Source: Ruania halotolerans (GTDB lineage: Bacteria; Actinomycetota; Actinomycetes; Actinomycetales; Beutenbergiaceae). Taken from it: a stretch of DNA of 64,000 nucleotides. The stretch spans positions 1,178,001-1,242,000 of the forward strand of contig NZ_CP088017.1 in the NCBI RefSeq assembly GCF_021049285.1, given 5' to 3'. Positions 53,740-61,706 of this stretch are shown piece by piece. Within the stretch, counting starts at the first letter, position 1. Each line of letters begins with the position of its first letter. The notes under the pieces are model-generated. The model searched no databases. It worked only from the letters and a program-made list of their open reading frames with translations, and had not been told where the DNA came from. Made by a program: the position numbers and the translations under genes.

Positions 53740-54789
53740 TCACGAGACGGAAGCGAGTGCCCGCACTGTTCGCTCGGCGGCGTGGCCGTCGCCGTAGGGC
53801 GTGTCCGACGTTGCTCCAGGCCGCGGTCGCGTCGCTGCTGCTGCGATCTGCCCGGGTTCAGCGAGTTGGTTCCACCCGAGCTCCACTGTCTCGACCCACT
53901 CGGTCTCGCTGCGCACCGTGGTGCACGGCACCCGCAGCTCGAACGCTTCCTTCTGCAGACCGCCGGAGTCGGTGATCACCCCGCGCGCCTGGGAGATCAG
54001 GGTTACCAGGTCCGGGTAGCCGAGCGGATCGAGCACCCGCACCGCTCCGCGCGCCAGGTCCGCGCCGGTGGCTCGCAGGCGCGGGTGTGCGAGCAACAGC
54101 ACCGGGTGGTCAACCGCGCCGAGCCCATCCAAGATCGCGTCCAGCCTGTCGCGATCGTCGGTGTTCTCGGCCCGGTGGATCGTCGCCACGCTGAACTCCC
54201 CGGCGCGCACATCGAACCGTCGGAGCAACTCGGGCGCAGAACCGGCCACCGAGGCCGCCACCTGGTGCAGCACGTCCGTCATCACATCGCCCACCACGTG
54301 GGTCCGCTCCGCCAATCCCTCGCGGGCCAGGTGCTCGGCCGCCACCTGCGTCGGCGCCAGCAGCAGGTCGGCCGCATGGTCAGTGAGTACTCGATTGTGC
54401 TCCTCCGGCATCCGCCGGTTGAACGAGCGCAACCCCGCCTCCAGGTGCGCCACCGGTAGGTGCGCCTTCACCCCGGCCAACGCCGCCGCAAGCGTCGAGT
54501 TCGTGTCCCCGTACACGAGCACCCAGTCGGGGGAGTGCTCCAGCAACACGGGTTCCAGGGCGGTGAGCATCGCCCCGGTCTGCGCGGCGTGCGAACCGGA
54601 CCCGATCCCCAACTGCACGTCCGGTGCCGGGATGTGCAGCGTCGAGAAGAACACGTCCGAAAGCAACTCGTCGTAGTGCTGCCCGGTGTGCACGATCACA
54701 TGGTCCACACCGGCCGCTGTGCAGGCAGCAGCCACTGGAGCGAGCTTGACGAATTGGGGTCGGGCGCCGACCACGCTGAGGATGCGCAC
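53740..54789 (-). CDS. wecB: UDP-GlcNAc 2-epimerase family, non-hydrolysing (WecB/WbpI type)
   Basis: A 349-residue GT-B-fold epimerase. Visible are VVGARPQFVKLAPVAAACTA, VYGDTNSTLAAALAGVKAHL, HLEAGLRSFNRRMPEEHNRV, LLLAHPRLRATGA and TDSGGLQKEAFELRVPC. It should turn UDP-GlcNAc into UDP-ManNAc, or, in the Wbp/Wlb pathway whose other genes are here, epimerise UDP-GlcNAc(3NAc)A as WbpI/WlbD does. GTG 54789 may be leaderless. It is divergent from a GT gene across a mirrored start region. Confidence 0.9.
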   Translation of the reverse strand: MRILSVVGARPQFVKLAPVAAACTAAGVDHVIVHTGQHYDELLSDVFFSTLHIPAPDVQLGIGSGSHAAQTGAMLTALEPVLLEHSPDWVLVYGDTNSTLAAALAGVKAHLPVAHLEAGLRSFNRRMPEEHNRVLTDHAADLLLAPTQVAAEHLAREGLAERTHVVGDVMTDVLHQVAASVAGSAPELLRRFDVRAGEFSVATIHRAENTDDRDRLDAILDGLGAVDHPVLLLAHPRLRATGADLARGAVRVLDPLGYPDLVTLISQARGVITDSGGLQKEAFELRVPCTTVRSETEWVETVELGWNQLAEPGQIAAAATRPRPGATSDTPYGDGHAAERTVRALASVS

Positions 54790-54882
54790 GTCTCCGAGTC
54801 TGGCACGACCTGCCGGGCGTGAGCGGCCTCACGATCCTCGGTTCGAGCTGGAGGCGCTGCTGCGCCATACTCGGAGACGTGC
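54786..54882. repeat. 14-bp inverted repeat across the wecB/glycosyltransferase divergent start region
   Basis: GCACGTCTCCGAGT (54786-54799) has its exact complement at 54869-54882. The similarity continues outward and inward (GCCA before, GTGCnCATC after, on each strand), so the two divergent start regions are partial mirror copies. One contains the wecB GTG; the other contains a GTG (54879) opening a 15-codon frame. Confidence 0.6.
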
Positions 54883-54926
54883 ACATCACTCAGGTCGGAG
54901 TCGTCAGCCGAGGGGGCCGCCAGTGA
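54879..54926 (+). CDS. possible 15-codon leader ORF
   Basis: GTG 54879 follows a CATACT box by 7 nt and encodes MHITQVGVVSRGGRQ, ending in a TGA that overlaps the GTG of the next gene (54923). The arrangement would couple translation of the glycosyltransferase to this leader. It could equally be a by-product of the duplicated start region; there is no codon-level evidence beyond position. Confidence 0.3.
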   Translation: MHITQVGVVSRGGRQ

Positions 54927-56026
54927 ACATCGTTGCCGTCACCCCGTGGTTCCCCACCGACGACGCACCCACGATGGGCACGTTCGTCGCCTCCGATGTG
55001 GCCGCCCTGGCCGCCCGCCCGGAGGTCACCTCGATCCGGGTGGTGCACCTGATCCCACCGGCCCAGGACGACGGCGAGACGCACCTCACCCGTGACGGCA
55101 TTGCTGTTCATCGCATCCCGATGAACCCGCGCTCACCGCTCTCGGTGCTCCGCGCCGGCCGGGCACTGCGCCGTGCCGTGGCAGGGGCCCACCTCGTGCA
55201 CACGATGGCTTTTCCAGCGCTGCTGCCGATGGCGTGGTGGCGACCGAAGGCACCGTGGGTGCACACCGAGCACTGGTCCGGGCTGACCACCCCCTCCACC
55301 CTCCCGCTCAGCTGGCGCCTTTCCCTGCCGTTGCTGTGGCCGCTGGTGCGACGCCCCGACGCCGTCACCGCCGTGTGCGAGTACCTCGCCACCCCGATTC
55401 GTGCCCGCCGCAAGGACGCCCCGACGACGGTGGTGCCGTGCATCGTGCCTGCTCCGGCGCGCTTGCAGGACCGCCCGATGCGCCCCCGCACCCCCACCCG
55501 GCTGGTCGCCGTTGGCGGTCTTGTGGACCGCAAGGATCCCTTGTTGGCCGTGGATACCGTGGCTGAACTTGCTGGCAGGGGCCACCCGGCGCGGCTCACC
55601 TGGATCGGCGACGGGCCGCTGCGCACGAAGGTGCAACGCCGCGCACAGCGCCGGAAGGTCGAGCACCTGGTGCGCCTGCCCGGTTCGACCGACGCCGCCG
55701 GGGTCCGCGCCGCACTCGGCGACGCCGACGTGTTCTTCCTGCCTACCCGTGGAGACAATTTCTGCGTCTCCGCTGCCGAGGCGCTCGTGGAGGGGCGCCC
55801 GGTGGTCGTGGGCGCCACTGGCGGGCAGGGCGAGTACATCGACCCGCAGGTGGGCACACTGGTGTACGAGCAGACCGCTGCTGCCTATGCGGACGCCGTC
55901 ATCGACGTGGAGCACCGCACCCTGCACCTGAACGCGAGCGATGTGGCCGCCACGGTCACTGACCGCTTCTCGCCCGAGCACGTCACCGATGGCTACCTGG
56001 AGGCCTACGCACGTGCACGCCGCTAG
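54923..56026 (+). CDS. GT4 glycosyltransferase
   Basis: A 367-residue GT-B enzyme with IVAVTPWFPTDDAPTMGTFV at its start and a typical GT4 C-domain: RLVAVGGLVDRKDPLLAVDT, LTWIGDGPLRTKVQRRAQ and FFLPTRGDNFCVSAAEALVE followed by GRPVVVGATGGQGEY. The Glu pair in the E-x7-E area binds the sugar nucleotide. GTG 54923 gives the family N terminus, while the open frame extends 79 codons upstream without similarity. Its 3' end overlaps the next GT gene by 14 nt. Confidence 0.9.
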   Translation: MNIVAVTPWFPTDDAPTMGTFVASDVAALAARPEVTSIRVVHLIPPAQDDGETHLTRDGIAVHRIPMNPRSPLSVLRAGRALRRAVAGAHLVHTMAFPALLPMAWWRPKAPWVHTEHWSGLTTPSTLPLSWRLSLPLLWPLVRRPDAVTAVCEYLATPIRARRKDAPTTVVPCIVPAPARLQDRPMRPRTPTRLVAVGGLVDRKDPLLAVDTVAELAGRGHPARLTWIGDGPLRTKVQRRAQRRKVEHLVRLPGSTDAAGVRAALGDADVFFLPTRGDNFCVSAAEALVEGRPVVVGATGGQGEYIDPQVGTLVYEQTAAAYADAVIDVEHRTLHLNASDVAATVTDRFSPEHVTDGYLEAYARARR

Positions 56027-57143
56027 TCAGCCGGACCGGGCGCCGTCGGGAATCAGTCCCGACGACGATCCGCCCCGCCCGGGCGTGGACGTGGTGATCG
56101 CGGTGCACTCCACCGAGCGCCCGATTGCCCGGGCTGTGCGCTCCGTGCTCGACCACAACGGCGAAGGCGTCCGCCTCACCGTGGTCTGCCACAACATCGC
56201 TGCCAGCCAGATCCGACCCCTGCTGGACGCCGCGCACCGGGAGAAGGTGGTCTGGCTGGAGCACCGGGACTCCCACCGCAGCGCGTCGGGCCCGTTCAAT
56301 GTGGGGATGGCAGCCGCCGTGGGTGACTATGTGGCCATCATGGGTTCGGATGACATCCTGGCGCCCGGCGCGATCGCCTCCTGGTACTGGCTCGGTCGAA
56401 AGACCGGTGCCGACGCCGTGATCGCCCGCCTTGAACGCGGCACCGACCGCGTGATCGTGCCCACCCCGCCCACCCGGGTGCCGCGCCGGCAGATCCTGGA
56501 CGGCGTGGCGGACCGGCTCTGCTACCGCAGCGCTCCGCTGGGCCTGGTCTCCCGAGAGGCGATCGTGCGATTCGGGTTGCGGCTGGAGGAAGGGGCTCAG
56601 GTGGGCGGTGACGTCGGCTTCGTCACTCGCTTATGGTTCCACGGCAAGATCACCTTCGACCGGTCCGGGCCGCCGTACGTGATCGGCGAAGACGCCACCG
56701 ACCGGGTCACCTACGCCCCTCGTCCGATCGCCGTGGAACTGAAGTTCCTGCGCACCATCCTGGCGGCATCCTGGTTCGAACGGCTCAGCCTCGAACAGCG
56801 CCGTGCCGCAGTGGTGAAGTATCTGCGCATCCACCTCTTCGGTGCCGTGTGGAATCGTCAGGATCCGCGGTTCTGGACCGAGCAGGAACGGGCCGACCTG
56901 GCCGGCGCCGCGCGACGTCTGCTGCGGGCAGCCCCCGGCGCCGAGGCCGTCCTCTCTCTCGCGGACCGGGACCTGCTCGACGCCGTGCTCGACCCGAATG
57001 TGGACACCGATCGCATGCTCGCGCGAGCTGTCGCACGGCGTAGGCACGGTCGTCCGGGAACTCTCATCACTCGTGACCTGGCGCAGCTGCTGGCGCGGGA
57101 GGCGCCACTGCGGTTGATGGTGGCTTCGGCACTGACGCGTTAG
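56013..57143 (+). CDS. family 2 glycosyltransferase
   Basis: GT-A enzyme of 376 residues from GTG 56013. GVDVVIAVHSTERPIARAVR begins the fold; FNVGMAAAVGDYVAIMGSDD carries the metal-binding SDD in place of DxD. A helical C-terminal region of about 120 residues follows. It is coupled to the upstream GT4 gene. Its last 77 nt overlap the 3' end of the convergent methyltransferase gene, which is longer than the usual few bases. Confidence 0.88.
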   Translation: MHAASQPDRAPSGISPDDDPPRPGVDVVIAVHSTERPIARAVRSVLDHNGEGVRLTVVCHNIAASQIRPLLDAAHREKVVWLEHRDSHRSASGPFNVGMAAAVGDYVAIMGSDDILAPGAIASWYWLGRKTGADAVIARLERGTDRVIVPTPPTRVPRRQILDGVADRLCYRSAPLGLVSREAIVRFGLRLEEGAQVGGDVGFVTRLWFHGKITFDRSGPPYVIGEDATDRVTYAPRPIAVELKFLRTILAASWFERLSLEQRRAAVVKYLRIHLFGAVWNRQDPRFWTEQERADLAGAARRLLRAAPGAEAVLSLADRDLLDAVLDPNVDTDRMLARAVARRRHGRPGTLITRDLAQLLAREAPLRLMVASALTR

Positions 57144-58158
57144 CGGGGTCCGGACCGGAACCTAGCACCGTTGCGCGCCCGGCGATATCGCGCGACCAAT
57201 CCAAACCCAACTGGTCGGTCCACAGTCGTGCTGCTTCACGCTCGTCTCGACGGTGTGCGTCATCAAGAACGATGACCGCAGACGCTGACAGTCTGGGAGA
57301 AAGCACTGGGACAGCTGGATAGCGAGCCATCTCTCCCGTTCCTTCAGGCGGGCCGTCGACCACAAGGAGGTCGATCTTGGGGATTGACTCAAGATCGACC
57401 TCATACCAATGCTTCTCGCCCAGCTCTGTTGCGGTAGGGACGAGCGGCGCGTATCGCACTTCGGCCCAATCGCTGAGGCTGTGCCGGGCCAACTGAGTCC
57501 GTGTCGAGTGCGCGTACTCAGCGTCGTGGTCGAGAGAGATCACCCGGCCGGAGCCGTTCCTTCGCAATGCCTGTGCGATCCATACAGTGGACGTGCCGCT
57601 TCCGCATTCGAGAACAACCTGCGGCTGGACACGAGCAATCAAGTCCACGATCTCAACGAGGGTGGTCGGTTCCATCGCCCAACCACCCACTGGCGGAAGT
57701 GGCGCATCTGGAGTGAACGCACCAAGTAGTTGGGTCAGCGCTTGCGACTGAGTGAGGGGTTCATGCCTAAGGCTGCGCACCTCCCGGCGGAGGCGAGCCC
57801 GCTGTTGCTGGGCATCTCCTTCTAGTTCCCTAAGCTCGTCGCCGATCTCACTGAGGCTGGTCCTCAGCGCACCAACCTCAACCTGAAGGGTCGCTGCGGC
57901 TGACGCCAGCTTGCTATACGGCGTTGAACGGTCTGCTTCCACCAGCTTTTCGATGCCGGTTGCCAGTCGATGCTGGACAGCGTCCAACTTGCTGCCAAGG
58001 ACCCGATTTTGATGCCAGAGCTGGATCATCAGAACTAGGAGCGCCCCTCCGGTGAGCACCGCCGCCGCTGCTCCGAGTGCGTCAAGAATCGCCATCGAGG
58101 TGCCACCCGCCACAGCGAGCACCGCTACGAGAGCCTGTATACGCCGATGCGTCGACAT
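57067..58158 (-). CDS. membrane-anchored class I SAM methyltransferase-like protein
   Basis: A 363-residue protein: two N-terminal membrane helices (about 6-26 and 31-48), a coiled coil to about residue 135, then a Rossmann domain with PQVVLECGSGTSTVWIAQAL (SAM loop), GRVISLDHDAEYAHSTRTQL and KIDLLVVDGPPEG. The tail is Pro/Ala-rich. A glycan or lipid carrier methylation is plausible, since it lies among GT genes. ATG 58158 is preferred to GTG 58167 because AGAGGTGA lies 5 nt upstream. The small membrane protein at 61,208 shares the helices-plus-coiled-coil plan. Confidence 0.8.
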   Translation of the reverse strand: MSTHRRIQALVAVLAVAGGTSMAILDALGAAAAVLTGGALLVLMIQLWHQNRVLGSKLDAVQHRLATGIEKLVEADRSTPYSKLASAAATLQVEVGALRTSLSEIGDELRELEGDAQQQRARLRREVRSLRHEPLTQSQALTQLLGAFTPDAPLPPVGGWAMEPTTLVEIVDLIARVQPQVVLECGSGTSTVWIAQALRRNGSGRVISLDHDAEYAHSTRTQLARHSLSDWAEVRYAPLVPTATELGEKHWYEVDLESIPKIDLLVVDGPPEGTGEMARYPAVPVLSPRLSASAVIVLDDAHRRDEREAARLWTDQLGLDWSRDIAGRATVLGSGPDPANASVPKPPSTAVAPPAPAAAPGHE

Positions 58159-58262
58159 GAAGGTCACCTCTCAGTCTTCCAAGCCCGACCGCAACAGTAG
58201 CAATCCACCGACATGTTTCGTAGATGCGGCCGCCTGCGCTCGTCCGCTAGCCGGGACGGAGC

Positions 58263-61211
58263 TCACGAGTAATGGTTGGACGAGATCGCGTCATCGGATG
58301 GGACGCACGCGTTGAATGTCGAGCGAGTCGGGCCATACGACAGCGCCACATCCACGGCCAACACGCCCCCTTCCGATCGGCGCGTGGTGGCAGTCAGCCC
58401 CTCGCGCCACGCCACGTCGACTCGGCATCCGTCGACGAGCGCGTACCCAAGTACCGGGCCGTCCGCTTGCGGTACGGCCAGATCGGCGCCGACCTCTAAC
58501 TGAGCCAGCGCGGCTCCGGCCGCATCGACCACCGCCGAGTTGTATTCGCCGCGGTATACCGTGTGGAGGTAACGAGCTCGTCTGCCGTCGGCCATTGTGC
58601 GGACAGTAGTACACATGACTGCCACGTCGCTTGGTGCATCAACCGCGAATCGGACCAGGGGGCCCTGAGTGGCGAGAAGTGAGAAGCGGACCAGATCGGG
58701 CGTTGGCGCCCTGGACTCACGGATCCAAGGAGTGTCGAGATCTCGCAGTCGATCGACGAAGGAGGATGGCGAGTAGCGCTCGCGTACTAGATGCTGAGCA
58801 CGCTTCACGTGTTCCACGTATCGATCAGGGTTGTCGACGAAGCTCTGCACGACAGCGACCGCCTGATCTGGATCAGCGTAGACGGCTGCATCACCGAAGG
58901 TACGCCTGTGTTTAGGGGATGTAACGGTCAAAACACCACTAGCGATCGCTTCGAGGATCACACGCCCGAAGGCCTCGTTCGCATTCTCGTTATCAAGATA
59001 CACGAAAAAGTCGAGATCCTGAAGGAAATCTTGGACATCTTTTACTTTATGTCGGAGCAGTTCCCAATTCTCGGGAATCTCATAGCCTGATTCCTTCATC
59101 ATCCGGGTAACCGTATTTTTTGCGCCCATCATTCTCACCGAGAATTCGGCGGGAAACCCGTACCCTTCGAGCATGCGATCCGCCGTCGACGGGAACTTCA
59201 TGCTGGTATCCCGCGAGTACCGACCGATGGCCACAGGTTCTGAAAATTCGCGCTTACTCCTGACGTTCCACGAGTCGAGGTCAATCAGTCCTGGACTGTC
59301 CCATTCAGAGATGTTCAGTTGAGCATCGTGTTCCAGCAGCATCTGACGAACGGTTGGCCCTTGCGGAACCCACAATGGGGGCACCCCGAAGAGGTCAACT
59401 GAGTGCTCGGTCACAGTCGAAGGGACGTACCGCTGATCACTTCCGTCTGGCTCTGCAGGTGCTTGGTTCGCGACGATGAGGAGATGTCTAGGTGTGAATG
59501 CGTTGGAGACGTGCGGAGGAAACTGGAGGATAGGAGGATAGCGCAGGATCAGGGTTTCCACATCGACATGATCGTCAATGTGAATCCATTCGACTTCGCC
59601 CGATTGGATGAGTTCGCGAATCGGTGCGCAGAGAGGATCGTCCTTTCGCGTCATGAATCTCATGGCCTCGAGATGCATAATGCCAACTCTCATGCCAGCG
59701 CCGCGGCAGGCATCAATCTCCGCAAGCATCGAGTTCTGTGGGCCACCATGCCGCCGCCAGTCACCTGCGAATACCACGTCGAAGTGAGGGGGGGCGGTAA
59801 GGCGATCAGCTATCGCTGTTGACCAGCGGCGGGGGACAGGGAACGGTCGGACTGACGTCGGGTCGAGGAAGGGGTCTGCGCCGCGTTCTTCGATTGTTCG
59901 GTGCCACATCGAATAGGCTGTTCGATACGCGCGCCGACTTGAATGACGCCAACCAGCTGAGAAGTCAGAGGCAGACAGGGTGTCATCGCCAGCTCGCAGT
60001 AGTGTAAGCGCCCGTCGTGGGAGCGTGTGGATCTTCGTGCCAAACGCAGCTTCAATGCGCCAGGCGTATTCAGTATCGGCGGCCTTCCTGACCGGGTCGA
60101 ACAGTCCAATTCGGGCGGGAACGTCTGGAATTCGGAACATGAGCGAAGGTGCACAGGCGACGACCGCGTCATACCCCGGCCTCCCGAACTTCAGTTCCTC
60201 AGAGATCCGGACACCCCAGCCTCGCGTGGCAAGAACTCCGGACCTACGCAACATGGGGCCAACGCCGGCCTCCAGATACGTCGGATGGACCCAGTCTCCC
60301 GAATCTACGACCACAGCGAAGGTGCCACGAGCCTGGCTCAAGGCAGTGTTTCGTGCCCGGTAGGTTCCACCGTTCACAGCTTTACGGATGACGCGCACGC
60401 GCGGGTCGAGATTCTCTGCGCGTGTGAGAACGCTATCGTCGCGCTGTGGGGACGCGTCATCGACGATCAACATCTCCCAGTTCTGCCAACTCTGCTGAAT
60501 CACCGAGCGAACCGTGGTGAGTAGTGCATCATCGGGGTTGAAGGCGCTGGTAATGACAGTGATCAGCGCTGGCCCGTCTATGACCTGTTCCGGCGGGCAT
60601 GTGATTCGATCAAACAGTGTTGGTCCGTCAGGTCGCAAACTAATCGACTCGCTCGGCGACAGGTGGAGCGCTTCATTCAAGGCTCCGAGCCATAGAGCAG
60701 GGTCCTGGTCACTGTCACCGGGATGTAGCAGGTCAGCGAGGACTGAGGCGCGAATGTGGTCGGGGATGTCCACCGAGTCGTCGTCAAGTAGGCGCTGCGC
60801 AGCATCACGCTCGCCTTGAATGGCCAACAGCTGGAGAAGCAGGGCGGCGTGCCTGTCGAGCACCGACGTACCCCATGACCGGGTGACGAATTGATAAAGG
60901 TCGGTAGCTTGTCGGATCTCGCGCTCGTCGCCCAATTGGAGTGCCAGTACCCGCGCGAAGTCGCATGTCCACTCGGGATCGAGAACGGCGACAAGCTCGG
61001 CAGGGTCGAGTGCTGAAGTGGGGAGGTCAGCGAGTTCCTTGGCAGTGAGACGCCCCGACGTGGCGAGGTGCGCGAGGATTTCCCGCCCTGCAACAGATTT
61101 CGTACGGAGCAGGGTGGTAGCGAGACTGCGTGGATCGCGGCGGGCGAACGGCGTGTGGTCCTCGTGCACCCGTGCGTTACTGAGGCGCCACTCAGGTTGC
61201 TTGTCTGTCAC
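58263..61211 (-). CDS. large bifunctional glycosyltransferase (GT2 + GT4-like)
   Basis: A 982-residue protein in three parts. Residues 1-205 are helical repeats ending SLRPDGPTLFDR. The GT2 domain (about 215-400) has VITSAFNPDDALLTTVRSVI and MLIVDDASPQRDDSVLTRAE, but VVDSGDWVHPTYL replaces the usual DDxD. Residues 480-830 form a GT4-like domain with AFGRVILEAIASGVLTVTSP, and a beta-rich 120-residue end follows. Parts of the gene (58.9-59.2 kb) are clearly lower in GC than neighbours, a sign of transfer. Its start overlaps the stop of the small membrane protein. Probably builds alternating polymer units. Confidence 0.85.
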   Translation of the reverse strand: MTDKQPEWRLSNARVHEDHTPFARRDPRSLATTLLRTKSVAGREILAHLATSGRLTAKELADLPTSALDPAELVAVLDPEWTCDFARVLALQLGDEREIRQATDLYQFVTRSWGTSVLDRHAALLLQLLAIQGERDAAQRLLDDDSVDIPDHIRASVLADLLHPGDSDQDPALWLGALNEALHLSPSESISLRPDGPTLFDRITCPPEQVIDGPALITVITSAFNPDDALLTTVRSVIQQSWQNWEMLIVDDASPQRDDSVLTRAENLDPRVRVIRKAVNGGTYRARNTALSQARGTFAVVVDSGDWVHPTYLEAGVGPMLRRSGVLATRGWGVRISEELKFGRPGYDAVVACAPSLMFRIPDVPARIGLFDPVRKAADTEYAWRIEAAFGTKIHTLPRRALTLLRAGDDTLSASDFSAGWRHSSRRAYRTAYSMWHRTIEERGADPFLDPTSVRPFPVPRRWSTAIADRLTAPPHFDVVFAGDWRRHGGPQNSMLAEIDACRGAGMRVGIMHLEAMRFMTRKDDPLCAPIRELIQSGEVEWIHIDDHVDVETLILRYPPILQFPPHVSNAFTPRHLLIVANQAPAEPDGSDQRYVPSTVTEHSVDLFGVPPLWVPQGPTVRQMLLEHDAQLNISEWDSPGLIDLDSWNVRSKREFSEPVAIGRYSRDTSMKFPSTADRMLEGYGFPAEFSVRMMGAKNTVTRMMKESGYEIPENWELLRHKVKDVQDFLQDLDFFVYLDNENANEAFGRVILEAIASGVLTVTSPKHRRTFGDAAVYADPDQAVAVVQSFVDNPDRYVEHVKRAQHLVRERYSPSSFVDRLRDLDTPWIRESRAPTPDLVRFSLLATQGPLVRFAVDAPSDVAVMCTTVRTMADGRRARYLHTVYRGEYNSAVVDAAGAALAQLEVGADLAVPQADGPVLGYALVDGCRVDVAWREGLTATTRRSEGGVLAVDVALSYGPTRSTFNACVPSDDAISSNHYS

Positions 61212-61606
61212 TGGTCTTCTGGGCGCCGATCAAGGCGGCCTTGATCGGTTGACTCTGTCGTGGCACGTAGTGATTCGGTAGCTGAGTGGAGGAGCGCCGT
61301 GGCCTCCTCAAGCGAAGCCTGCGATCGGTCCAGGCGGCCCACATATTGTGCCTGCAGGAGGCGGATCGTACCCATCAAATCCGCAACTTGCGGCACTGGG
61401 CGTTCAACTGGCGGGCGCTTGGCGCTGCCATTGAATCGAGTGCGAGTTCGGCGGTTCGTGTCCAAGAGCACAGCAGCCAACATGACGCCGATGGTGGTGA
61501 GACCGACCTCTGGCAGCCATGGGTGACCGGCAATCGCGCTGATGATCGTTAGGAGTGCGGGCGTCGCAAAGGCGGCGAGAGCGAGTAGATACTTGCGCGA
61601 TCTCAT
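61208..61606 (-). CDS. small membrane protein with coiled coil
   Basis: A 132-residue protein: helices about 6-24 and 31-47, then a basic stretch (NRRTRTRFNGSAKRPPVERP) and an amphipathic helical tail (LLQAQYVGRLDRSQASLEEA). No family recognised. Its ATGA overlap with the large glycosyltransferase suggests a membrane anchor or polymer length partner, as coiled-coil regulators are in some capsule systems; this is inference. Confidence 0.65.
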   Translation of the reverse strand: MRSRKYLLALAAFATPALLTIISAIAGHPWLPEVGLTTIGVMLAAVLLDTNRRTRTRFNGSAKRPPVERPVPQVADLMGTIRLLQAQYVGRLDRSQASLEEATALLHSATESLRATTESTDQGRLDRRPEDQ

Positions 61607-61706
61607 GGGCGGGTCGCTCCTGGTAGTGTGCGGGAGTCCACGTCTGCCCCCTCAGGTGATACTGGTCCGGACGGTGAGCAGTTAACCATAACCGGAGGCG
61701 TCTGAA

